DNA of 64,000 nucleotides from Seminavis robusta. Taxonomy: Eukaryota > Bacillariophyta > Bacillariophyceae > Naviculales > Naviculaceae. Below are positions 1 through 10,231 of this stretch, in pieces. Position numbers and translations under genes: made by a program. The stretch lies in the NCBI GenBank assembly GCA_903772945.1, contig CAICTM010000137.1, positions 45,496-109,495 on the forward strand, written 5' to 3'. How positions within the stretch are numbered: the stretch's first letter is position 1; each line of letters begins with the position of its first letter. The notes under the pieces were generated by a model that was given only the letters and a program-made list of their open reading frames with translations, made no database searches and was not told the origin of the DNA.

Positions 1-614
1 AAGCAAGGGTCTTGGTGTAACCGCTGCTGTAACGCTCTGAAACTCCACAACAACCCTGGAAAGGTTTTTAAAATAATAAAAAGGTCAGCATCCCTCCCCA
101 AGGTCAAGCCGAAGAGACCGCCCGACCACCGACTACACTGGGCAGGCAAAGTACAATCCCGCAACCCTGGCGGAACGTAGCTCCGTACCCTGCCCACACC
201 ACGAGTGTTTATTCGCTTTGGGGAAGCGCTTAAAAACCTAAAAACCTACCACCTGCACTCGTGAGCCTAACTGCACTCGGTAGGAGTGCAATAAAGCCCA
301 GCGTCAATTGTTTCCGTCCTCGACCATCTTACAAGACAGTACTACTAGTACTCCAGCGGTACATGTACATCAGTACCGTACCATTGCTGGGTACCTGTCA
401 CATTTTTGAGACTCCGCATATCCGTCCAAGATAGCTTCCTTCCCGGATGCCTTTGGTGGATGGATGGTTGATGGCTGGAGACCCTACCTGCAGCTTGCTT
501 CATCCTTCACCTTTTGCTTGAGTTTTGAAGTTGCTCACCTCACAAATCGAAAAGGATCATCCAGCCAGACAATAAAATCACAATTCTCCCACACCGAATC
601 TCAGAACGTTCAAG
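1..614. other. Intergenic, no gene seen
   Basis: I see no convincing coding region here. There are short GTAC/CTAG-rich stretches around 340-390, as in the other spacers of this window. The last part must include the 5' leader of the secreted-protein gene that starts at 615; no clear TATA box was identified. Confidence 0.5.
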
Positions 615-1022
615 ATGTTTATCAACATGATGAAGCTTGCCCTCGTGTCAATGATGTTCATACTCTCCGCGTCTGCTGAGACCGGCCTCCGCGGTAGCGC
701 TGTCGAAGACGCTGAAATCACGCACGGACAACGTGAACTCACCGGTGTGATCGGTTCTTGCCGCTACAAGTACCAAAAGTACAGCTGGAGCAAGTTTAAG
801 TTTGTGACCAAGGACAACGATCGTTGCGTTGAAGCCATGACCATTGGGCTAACCTTCTCCGACACTAGGCAGTTTCCCGGCACTTGGCCCTTCAGCAACG
901 GTCGAATCAAGAAGGACGGACAGTGCCAGGCGGGTGGATGCCAAGACAGGAGCGATATTGGTGATGGTTCTTGCAGCCTCGCGGATACCACCGGGTATTT
1001 CAATATCCACACTTGCAAGTAG
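615..1022 (+). CDS. Small cysteine-rich secreted protein
   Basis: A 135-residue protein with a clear N-terminal signal peptide: a hydrophobic stretch at about residues 5-20 ending SASA, with likely cleavage near residue 21. A polar segment at residues 22-45 could be a short propeptide. The mature part holds six cysteines (49, 71, 104, 109, 120, 134), enough for three disulfides, and is rich in Gly, Lys and Asp. I do not recognise the family. It stands alone, with about 2 kb of empty DNA downstream. The ATG at 615 follows CAAG, and a second in-frame ATG lies at codon 5. Secretion is well supported; its function outside the cell (cell wall, signalling, defence) cannot be read from sequence. Confidence 0.65.
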   Translation: MFINMMKLALVSMMFILSASAETGLRGSAVEDAEITHGQRELTGVIGSCRYKYQKYSWSKFKFVTKDNDRCVEAMTIGLTFSDTRQFPGTWPFSNGRIKKDGQCQAGGCQDRSDIGDGSCSLADTTGYFNIHTCK

Positions 1023-2363
1023 ATAACCTCAAGTTGGAGTGGATCAGTGATTGGTCGAACGAAGTGACTTCAACTGCTAGGCCGTGAGATGACGAAAGGA
1101 ACAAACTACTCGTAAAATTAGATCCAGTTACTCTGCAGCACAGTACATCGTTACCTGCTGGTGCTTTGGCACTTTCAAGTGGCAATGCCCCCGGCTGTGC
1201 ATGTTTCACAGCGTCAACTTGCTGCAATACTTGCTTATTCTGGTGGTGCATGTGGATTGATGGCTTCGTGCCAACATGGAGGCCATGACATCGCGAAGAT
1301 GAGCATTCGGCGGTGTCTCGAGTTTGGAGTGGAGAAGGGCTCCCCTGACGGCTCGTGTTTGGTGGAAGCTTCCGACAAGCGAAACCAAGTCAAAAGTACC
1401 CCCCCCCCCCGAGAACGTGGCTCGATTCAATCAACGATGGTGCTCTTTTCGTAATGTTTGGTGGTGATGGCACGTCTTCATCCTTGTTGCTCGGGGATAC
1501 AGCCATACAAATAACAGTCCCACAGATGCTCCCAAGGCAAAGAATCAAAGAGCCACAAAAGATATCCTATTGATCCATTATTGCTTCTTCCACATTTTTC
1601 CACCGGGTGTTGCCATCAGTTCTTGGTTGTGCATGGGTTGCCTGCTGCAGTGCCTCAACATCTGCTTGTTTGCTGCTGGCTGGGCAATTTGTCAAGATGT
1701 TAGCCGTGCTGGAAGTGAGCACCAGAGTCAGGCAACTCCTGCTTTAGCAAAGGCACCTGGTTGCGGTCCACTGGGGTCCCGAGTGTCCTTGAAGATACCC
1801 CTGCCTCCTCCATGTCGATCATCCCTATGGTTATCGGCCTGAAGGAACTCGGATCCGCAGCAACTTGTTGTGTTGCTGCACACAAGCAAAAGATGATCGA
1901 CGGACAACGGCGGGCAACAATCGCGAGCATTGGCATGTCTTCCCCCTTCGTGCTGCGAGCTCGATGGTCCGGTGCGAAAACAAGCACAACCCTCGTGAAC
2001 CATTTTGAATGATCCAGTTTCAGGGAGAGTGACACGTACGGTACCATAGTGACTGGTACCAGGTACTACGGTACAATACTGTAATAAAACAGATCTCGTC
2101 ATTGTCGTCATCTCGTCGTCCAGTGGAAGGTGGTGTCATCCAGTCGTGGAGATCTGTTAACGCTTTTGAGTGCCGTAGTCGTGAAAAACGCCGGGCAGAC
2201 TGAAGTCGGCCTCAAGAGCGAACTCCGCAACTCCGCTCGAAAGCAAGCTCCGCAGCAGCAATCAGACAACAGAACAACTAAGTCAGCGGGAGCTGCGATA
2301 CCTCGGCAGAAAGACAGATAGAAGAAGGATGAACATGTTTGAGATTGCACCCTTCTTTCAAGG

Positions 2364-2535
2364 TAGCCCTGGCGACGCCGCCCGGTATCATTCCCTCATT
2401 ATAACCTTCGTTTTTATTTAAGCTAGCCCTGGCGACAACACACGACTCCCACTATCATTCCCTCATTGTAACCTTCTGTTTTATATTAAGCTAGCCTTGG
2501 TGTTGCCACGGGGCTAACCCATAATTTACAGCTAT
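2364..2535. repeat. Diverged tandem repeat, about 60-68 bp, three units
   Basis: Units start with TAGCCCTGGCGAC or a variant at 2364, 2424 and 2492. They continue through a shared TATCATTCCCTCATT core and a T-rich tail ending AAGC. The third unit is the most diverged. No coding capacity is apparent. Confidence 0.7.
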
Positions 2536-2951
2536 CATTCGATCATGTAACTCAATAGATTTACAACACCTGCTGGCTTATTGTGTTTTTGTGCTGAGTG
2601 CACTAACCTTAAATTTCATTGATATATTCCTACCCCTAACTTATTATTGAACCTTCAATTTCCAGTTTTGCCAGCTTATATTATCTCTATCCTTATACCC
2701 TGGCTTCACCGGAATAGGGGATCCCACAGACAGGAAATGAGGGGGATCCCACAGACAGAATATTTGCCAAAAAAGGGGTAGAGGGCTCAGGCAGATAGAC
2801 TGCCGAGGTAATAACACTTACTTGTCTACTCGAGTGAGTACAGCGTAGCTACTATCAAGACCTAGTCTGTGTTGTTGGGCGTTCTAGGGTCCAGAGTTGG
2901 TACTCATCATTGTGCAATTGGATCAGTTATTGCTCATCATCAGTCGTTTTT

Positions 2952-3000
2952 CATCTGGCAGAATCTGTCATCCCAGCATCTGGCAGAATCTGTCATCCCA
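2952..3000. repeat. 25-bp direct tandem duplication
   Basis: The unit CATCTGGCAGAATCTGTCAT plus CCCAG occurs at 2952-2976 and again from 2977. It lies about 175-220 bp upstream of the ATG at 3175, so it may fall in the promoter or 5' leader of that gene. Confidence 0.75.
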
Positions 3001-3174
3001 ATTTGGATGCCACCATGATGAGCTCACTTTTTTGTTCAACCGGATTGCTAGAGTTGCATACCCAACCAAACAAGGAAGACTTTTGCGATTGTTGATAAGC
3101 CAAGGCCAGATCAACCCCCCTACTTTCAATTACCCTTTCTATCAATCTTCTATTCAATACCCATCAATTGCAAA

Positions 3175-4944
3175 ATGAAGTTTTCTTCTTCTATCATCAA
3201 GCTGCTCTCGTGGTCCATGACCACCGACAACTACAACAGCAACACCAAGAAGACCCCCGTTCTCCAGGTCGCCAAGGAGATGACGGGCAACAACGACAAC
3301 GACAAGGACGTTCCTGTGGCAGAGGAAGTCCCAACATTCCAACTGGACGAGTTGGACCAGTCGGTCGTCCAAACCGCGGCACTGTTGCACACGTACGGAA
3401 CGAATCCTGATGTGGAGTTCCAGCAGCACGGTCGCTACCTAGGTGCCTACGACCTTTCCCTGGTTCCTGCAGATCAGCATGGTCACTACGGATACGACAG
3501 ATACAACCAGCACCAGCCCAAAGGCTGTCGCATCCAACCCAGTCAATCAGGCAACGCTCGCTGGAAGACTCATTACGGTCAAGACACCGAACGGAGCAAT
3601 GGAAACCATTTATCCTTTGCTCCCGTCAACACTGTAGTGGGGTACTCTTCTGACGAGATCGAACAAGCTGAGAACCGTCGTGTCTATCGAGACATGAACA
3701 AACATGTGCCACAGGCCCGGTACGAATTCTGGCACGAAGCCCAACAACAATTCATTTCCGTCGGCACACAGACACCCCACGAACGCGTCTTGGATCTCGT
3801 GCAGTTGATTCAAGAGTATGGATACCAACAAGCGGCCAAATGGATCACCAACAACCTATGGTTCCAAAGCGACAAAGCATACCTACAAAAAGCCAAACTG
3901 TACATTCAAATTGATGCACTGCATCAAGACCTCGAGGGACTTGTTCGTTTCATCCAGGCGAAGAAAGGAAATGACAAGCAAGTCGCCCACTGGTTCATGG
4001 TCAACGAAAAGAACACTTACATGTTCGAACTCGCCATGTGCCACTTGCACCACGGAGGAATTCAGCGCAACGCTGACGACGAAATTTGCACCTTGAATAC
4101 GCGAGAACAGATTGCCAATCGACGATTTGTCTATCGCAAGGTCAAGGACGTCTGCATGGAAGATGCAGCACCCGTAGTAGTAGAAGAACAATCAGCAACA
4201 ACTAAAGACATTGAGACAATAGAAACAGTCTCGACCGTCGACGACAACAAGATGGCATCCGATGCCAAAGGTACTTGCGAGGCAGCGGTGGTTCCCACAT
4301 GTACAGCTGTGGTCCCATACATTCAAAAGTGGCATGTGACACACTTCAAGATCAGTGTGCATGGACAACAACCATTTTTATTGGCGATGCGAATGAAGAA
4401 TGGTGTGCTACTTGGAGTGGTACCCAACAGCATTCTTGCAGCCTTGATGAAGGATGGTGGAGACCTTGTCAAGGAACTGATGCGGCACAAGACACTACGA
4501 TTGGAGGCAGGCGTTGCCTCGGATGATACGGATTTCGAATTCGTGACTGGCCAAGTGGAAGCTGAAGAACCACTAGTCGAGGTCGAGGAACAACAACACG
4601 CTGATGCCGATGAACCGCCGCTGGTCGACAACCGAGTCGACAAGGAGGAAAATGTGGACACAGTACAATCAACTTTGCGACGATCAAAGAGACGGATGGC
4701 GGCGATTGCATCTCAGAGAATTGCAGAACAAATGAAGACGAAGCCACGGCGGGTGGCAGTTGAAAGACCTAGAATTAAACGTAGATGGGCGTTGGCCACC
4801 AAGAAAAAGTCGACAAAGCCAAAGGCAAAGGGCAAAAAGAAGACGACACAACCTGTGACGAACACACAGCAGCAAACAACAGTTCAGACAACAACTCTTT
4901 CTGGACGGCAAGTCAGAAAGCCTGACCGGTACACTCCAGTCTAG
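3175..4944 (+). CDS. Unrecognised 589-residue protein with acidic middle and basic C-terminal tail
   Basis: An uninterrupted 589-codon ORF from an ATG preceded by CAAA. I recognise no enzyme family. The middle (about residues 150-320) is rich in charged residues, Gln and aromatics and appears folded, with predicted helices around residues 200-290. A Glu/Val-rich acidic stretch spans about residues 440-500. After that comes a strongly basic tail (about 500-560) with several Lys/Arg clusters that could act as nuclear localisation signals, then a Gln/Thr-rich segment. The final residues GRQVRKPDRYTPV resemble the short motif often seen near the ends of retroelement Gag/Pol polyproteins, so descent from a mobile element is possible. 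No protease, integrase or reverse-transcriptase motif is present. A nuclear or chromatin role is inference only. Confidence 0.6.
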   Translation: MKFSSSIIKLLSWSMTTDNYNSNTKKTPVLQVAKEMTGNNDNDKDVPVAEEVPTFQLDELDQSVVQTAALLHTYGTNPDVEFQQHGRYLGAYDLSLVPADQHGHYGYDRYNQHQPKGCRIQPSQSGNARWKTHYGQDTERSNGNHLSFAPVNTVVGYSSDEIEQAENRRVYRDMNKHVPQARYEFWHEAQQQFISVGTQTPHERVLDLVQLIQEYGYQQAAKWITNNLWFQSDKAYLQKAKLYIQIDALHQDLEGLVRFIQAKKGNDKQVAHWFMVNEKNTYMFELAMCHLHHGGIQRNADDEICTLNTREQIANRRFVYRKVKDVCMEDAAPVVVEEQSATTKDIETIETVSTVDDNKMASDAKGTCEAAVVPTCTAVVPYIQKWHVTHFKISVHGQQPFLLAMRMKNGVLLGVVPNSILAALMKDGGDLVKELMRHKTLRLEAGVASDDTDFEFVTGQVEAEEPLVEVEEQQHADADEPPLVDNRVDKEENVDTVQSTLRRSKRRMAAIASQRIAEQMKTKPRRVAVERPRIKRRWALATKKKSTKPKAKGKKKTTQPVTNTQQQTTVQTTTLSGRQVRKPDRYTPV

Positions 4945-7100
4945 GACAACAGGTAAGTGCGGGCGGCGACGCCACATTGCGGGACTAACACAATACAATA
5001 CACAACGAGCAAGCACCTGGTGGGGTGCAGGGCTATACAACAATTTTGCGGAGATGAATACAGTTGGTTCAATTGAAGGGTCACATCAAAGGTAGCCAGG
5101 TTTGTGGTTCCTGTGCCAGGCAGCCTCTATTGTAGAGTGCTTGTCCGAACGTCCTCCACACGACTAAAGTCCAAAGTTAATACCCATGACACCCTACAAC
5201 CAACCTCTATCATTGTTGATGGTACAATCTTAAATACAACTAAACATAAACATAGAACAATAACACATAGTAGACAATCTTTACAAACAAATCATTGCTT
5301 CATTCTTTATAGTAGTTGTAGTCGTACTAGCTAGTGGTAGTTCATAATCAGAGCAGCATCCATTGTAGGGCAAGCATGTAGGTGGTAGTCGCTGACCATG
5401 TTGCACACGAAGAAGTAAGTTACTATGGGCTGTGGGTATTCGAGAGTGACGAGTCACTCGACTGGACTCAACTCGACTGTCACTCGACCCGACTCGACTC
5501 GACTCGACCCGACCCGACTCCCAGAAAACGCTGAGCAGAAGCAAAGGGGGGCGGGCACCTGGTCTTCAACCATCATCTGTCATCACTGCTGTAGCTGGCT
5601 AGCTACTAGGCTACTAGGAATAGCGCTGTTACCAGCTGCTGTTGCCTTCAATCTTCAATGTTTGTTTCTTCTTTGCCGGTTTGGAATCCAGAGATAGAAA
5701 ACCTCCAGCATCCCGCCCCACAAGGAAGCATGTGCATCTGCCGTTGGCTTCCAGGCCTGGTAGCCAGAAGCCAGAAGCCAGAAGCAAGAGTACTAGTAGG
5801 GTGCCTGGCTCGTGGCTCGTGGCGAGCATCTGTTGTTCTTGAGTTTCTATTCCTCCTTCAACAACTTCACCAAATAAGTAATATAGCATGTAGCATGCAG
5901 AAGCTACCGGTATTCAGATAAGTAAAAGCGCCGGAATTGATTGCTGCAGAGTGCCGAGTGCTGCAGAGAAAGACGCGGTTCATGGATGTACGGTAGTACC
6001 AGCAGCATCCACACGAACTGCAATGTACTAATTGGCGCCTTTGACTGACAGCTGCCTGCTGCGCATGCCCAGGATGCGGGATACGGTTTTGTCCGAGTTC
6101 TTGTCGTTAGCTTCCATGTCAATTGCAACGAGCGACAATGCACCCTCGCTCGGATTCTGTCCTCGAATGAAGAAGCTCCAAAGCAAGCTAGAACAAACGA
6201 ACAAACATCGCTCATCACTCCATGGCACGAAACACAATCAAGCAAAGAAGCAGCTGCAAAGCATTGTCACGCTTTCATCCAAGATCGAAGAACACTGCTA
6301 CAGTTGCCAGAATGTTGTCTACCGTACGCCGAGTACTAGCTAGCATCGCCGATGCCGATAGCCAGAGGCTTGCTTCTGCACTGCAAACCCTACTACCAGG
6401 TACTAGTACCTCCTGCACCAGTAGAGCACGGTGCCGGTACATTGGAACGTTACTGGTACCAGTACCTGCTATGGTACCCATACCATTGTCGAAGTCCCTG
6501 TCCGCGTGGCTGGACACTCACAATAACTTAGAGAAGTGTTTCAGGAATTAAAGGTACTTCCTACTGACACATGTTTGATTAACAACACCAGCAAGGTGGT
6601 GACTTGGTGCTTTACAGTCAAATAAGTGGCTCAGATTTCTGAACATCTTGCTCTGACAGCTGGTTTGCTTGTTCTTCACTGTGTTAAATCACTGGCTTCA
6701 CAATTCTTGTGATTGCGGCAACCCTAACTGCAACATTACTCGAGTGTTAATTCCAAAAACAAATTGTGAATGGAACATGTCTTTGCTTTCCGAAATTGGG
6801 GACGTTTGGTTCTTTAGAGTTCACGTCATTGGAATTGAAGCTCGTGGTCACGTTCGTTTGTTCGCTTCACGTATCGTATGTCCGTATGTACTGTGTGCAC
6901 CGCTACCCGCTGCTACCAGAACTTCTTGCTCGCGGCTCCCGGAGTCAAAGTTGTTCACGCGGGCGTCTCACTTTTTCGAGATCGATCCACCGACGAAAGC
7001 AAGCTCCCAACGAGTTTTGGTGCATCTCTGCCATATCATAAGTTTGTTCCACGCCAGTTGCAAACTGATCCCAGTTGATTCTTGATACAACCATCCAACC
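4945..7100. other. Intergenic spacer, low-complexity runs
   Basis: No gene that I can support. A run of ACTCG/CCCGA repeats lies at about 5445-5520, tandem CCAGAAG words at about 5765-5785, and many GTAC/CTAG words around 6330-6480. An ATG-initiated ORF of 109 codons at 6222-6551 has no recognisable features and runs through the repeat-like DNA, so I do not call it a gene. Confidence 0.5.
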
Positions 7101-9508
7101 ATGATCACTCCGATGCTTCAGCTTTTGGAGGCCCGAATGTCGGTCTTCGTTGTTCTCCTGTGCTGGTGGATTCAGCCGAGATCCGGTGGAGCCTTCCTCA
7201 TGAACCCAAGTTCGTTGAGGACTCCCCTTATTGCTGGTTCCCCAAAGAGCACAAGTGACCTCAAGGCTATGCTAAGCAACTCCACCCTTCTAAGCCCGCC
7301 CACCTTACCATCCTTTCCTTTCTCTCAGCAAGATCAAATGATGCCATGGCCGACTTCCAATCCCTTATTACCAGTGTTACCGGAATCTACTGGCACGGAA
7401 CGAATCGAAAAAGCATTTGCCAGGACAAAGCAACAAGGTTCAGCTGCCTTTGTGTCCTACGTGACGGCAGGATACCCCAACGCTGACGGTACGTGCAGCA
7501 ACATGCACCCTCTCGGCACTTTTTGATCTGAAGAAAACTCACACAACCTCTTGTCTGGAACTCAAATGTCTTAATGCCAACAGCTACTCCCTCCATTCTC
7601 CTTGCCATGGAACGTGGAGGCGCGACGCTGATTGAACTCGGAATGCCCTACTCGGACCCCCAAGCCGATGGCCCTACCAACCAGCGTGCCAATGAGATTG
7701 CCCTGGAACGAGGAACCACCCGGCTGGAACATTGTTTGGACATGCTACGAACGGCTCGAGCAAACGGCCTCACAGTCCCGGTGGTGCTCATGGGATATGT
7801 CAATCCATTTCTGCAGTATGGAAGCATGGAAAAGCTATGCAAAGACACACGAGATGCCGGCGGGGATGGCTTTTTGATTGTGGATCTGCCACCCGCCAGT
7901 CAGCAAGGGGCGGAACTGCACAAGGCTTGTAGGAAGCACGGTCTCTCCAACATTCCGCTGGTGACGCCCGACACCTCTGAGGACCGAATCGACTTCTTGG
8001 CCAAGAATGTTGCGTCTACCTTTCTGTACTGTGTTTCTGTCAATGGTGTCACGGGAGCCCGCGATGAACTGCCGGATGATCTGGAAAGCTTTATGGAGCG
8101 CGTGCGAGCCAAGACGGATCTTCCCTTGGCAGTGGGATTTGGTATATCCACGCCTCAAATGGTACACAAGGTGTCGAACATTGCAGATGCCGTGGTTGTG
8201 GGCAGCGCCATTGTCAAGTCCATTGTGGATGACGCCACAACCACGTCGGAGGATGCCGTTGAGGAGCAAGTAGCCTACCTCGCTTCCGGAACCAAGCAAG
8301 GACCAAGACCCAAGAATCAGGCACGAGGTCTATCTCAGGTTCCTGCTAGTGATGAGCTGTTGGGCTCTGTGGAGCAAGGCGATGGCAACTTTGGGTCCTA
8401 TGGTGGTCAGTTTGTTCCAGAATGTTTGGCTGGACCGCTCCAAGAGCTCAAGATGGCTTATCAGCACTTGAAAGACGATCCTTCGTTCCAGGCAGAACTC
8501 GATGAGTACAGACGAGACTTTATTGGTGGTCCAACCCCTCTACAAAAGGCAGAACGACTCACGGAGCTGTGTGGTGGAGCCACCATTTGGTTGAAACGAG
8601 AAGACTTGTGTCAAACAGGGTCTTGTGCCGTCAACAATGTGGTGGGCCAAGCTCTCTTGGCGAAGCGAAGCAACAAGCGACGCATCATTGCTGACACTGC
8701 TTCGGGACAGAATGGCGTTGCTGTAGCCACAGTCTGTGCCAAGCTAGGCTTGGACTGCACTATATACATGGGCGAGACAGACATTCAGCGAGACCCATCG
8801 AACACAGTTGAACAAATGAGAGCACTGGGAGCAACGGTGGTCCCGGTCGAGCATGGAGAGGGGAAGCTCAAGGACGCCATCAACGAGGGAATGAGGGATT
8901 TTGTGGCGACAATTCAAGACTCCTACTACATGGTTGGATCCGTTGTTGGGCCTGATCCCTTTCCAGCCATGGTGCGTGACTTTCAAAGCGTCATTGGACA
9001 GGAGATTCGGCAGCAAGCTCTAACCAACATGGGGAAGCTACCGGATGCAATCGTCGCGTGTGTTGGACGAGGCAGCAATGCAATTGGAGCCTTCAGTGCG
9101 TTTCTCACTGACGAAGAAGTTGCCCTTTTTGGTGTAGAGGGGCACCATTGCGCCTCGCTGTCCAAGGGCAGCCATGGGGTCTTTCACGGCGCAAAATCGT
9201 ACATTCTTCAAGACGAGCAGTCGGGTCAGATGGAAAAGACCCATTCAATTGCTGCCGGTTTGGACTACCCTGTAGTTGGACCAGAACACGCCTATTTGAA
9301 GGACACTGCCAGAGCGACTTATGTGTCCTTGGCGGACGAGGAGGCACTAGAAGGGTTTCGAGCCCTGTACGAGCAGGAGGGGATCCTCTCTGCCTTGGAG
9401 CCCAGCCATGCGATCTTTTACGCTATGCAGGTAGCCCGCGAAATGGGCACTGGAAAGGACATTGTCATCAACATTTCAGGACGTGGACATGAAAGACCAG
9501 GGGCTTGA
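7101..9508 (+). CDS. trpA-trpB: Plastid tryptophan synthase alpha-beta fusion with a degenerate beta active site
   Basis: Two exons, 7101-7488 and 7584-9508, joined across a 95-bp GT-AG intron in phase 1, give 770 residues. The N-terminus is a signal-like segment ending GGAF then LMNP, the diatom bipartite plastid address; a second start at 7137 is possible. Residues of about 98-365 are TrpA, which cleaves indole-3-glycerol phosphate. Its catalytic Glu147 (in IELG) and Asp158 (in ADGPT) are present, as is the GVTGAR loop. From about residue 397 follows TrpB, which normally joins indole to serine using PLP. Its scaffold is well kept (GSVVGPDPFP, GLDYP, SGRG), but the PLP lysine motif GAHK reads GSCA, placing Ala478 at the lysine. 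The catalytic Glu position is Asp500, the PLP phosphate loop reads GRGSN instead of GGGSN, a loop after GVE is shortened, and the C-terminus stops soon after SGRG. The beta half is therefore probably unable to perform its PLP chemistry, while the alpha half looks active. Confidence 0.93.
7489..7583 (+). other. Intron of the TrpA-TrpB fusion gene
   Basis: The donor GTACGTGC follows GCTGACG and the acceptor CAACAG precedes CTACTCCC. Removing it restores the TrpA sequence YVTAGYPNADATPSI and keeps the frame, with one base of the split codon upstream. Confidence 0.9.
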
Positions 9509-10231
9509 ACAGGATTCTCTGACTATTTCCTGGCGAAGCTATAACGCCTCCAGAGGGGTCGACGTTCGACGAGTTCAAATGGCATGAAGAAATGCGTTCA
9601 CGAAAGTCACCGCCACCACACAAGCTCTGTTTTGCAGGATCCATTCGAATCATGGCGATCCATAGCTTCATTGTTGCCACACAAAATGTTAGTATTTGAT
9701 AAATATAGATCGAATCTGAAGCCTTGTCCGCTTGTCGCGGATCTGCAACCGTAGCTGGCTTGTGCACAGCCAGACAATAAAACTAAACGTCAACCTCTGA
9801 TTGAGATTCTTCTATTCGCTAAACTCAGATACCGGTCGCCGAGGCCCTATCAAGAACCTTTTAGACTGGATCAATTGGTTCAGTCCCCCCTGTTCGCTAG
9901 CTAGCTAGCTAGCCGAGCCCACAATCAAGAACCTTCGACGTGATCTTACCATGTTCGTCTCTACTCTAGCTACGACTGTAGCTAGCTAGCTAGTAGACTA
10001 TGTGATCTGGAAGACAACTTTGGAGTTGAGGTAGTTGCGGTAAATTATAGTTTAACTTTAACCCAATATTTACCGGAACTACCCTTCTAAACCTGTGCTG
10101 TAGCCTTACTAATAGTCGAGTTCTTGTCGAGCGCAGACAAACTGACGACTGAAATCCACGTCTCTTTCAAAGATCCTTCGCACAAAGGCTCATTCCTCTT
10201 TTCACAGAACACTTAAAACCAGATCGCCACC
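9509..10231. other. Intergenic, CTAG-rich
   Basis: This holds the 3' flank of the tryptophan synthase gene and the 5' leader of the next gene. Runs of CTAGCTAG occur at 9897-9913 and 9982-9993. No gene seen. Confidence 0.55.

Larger units (their letters stand above)
1023..3174. other. Long intergenic spacer with short tandem repeats
   Basis: No supported gene. A C-rich run sits near 1400. Three diverged tandem units begin near 2364, and a 25-bp direct duplication begins at 2952. Two copies of a GGGATCCCACAGACAG word lie near 2720 and 2748. The ORFs here lack family resemblance and mostly lack ATG starts. Confidence 0.5.

Noticed and set aside
4900-4944. C-terminal RKPDRYTPV as proof of a retroelement Pol protein
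   Set aside because: Only a short motif; no protease, reverse transcriptase or integrase sequence is present in the 589-residue protein.
6222-6551. 109-codon ORF with an ATG
   Set aside because: Runs into GTACC-rich spacer repeats and resembles nothing known.
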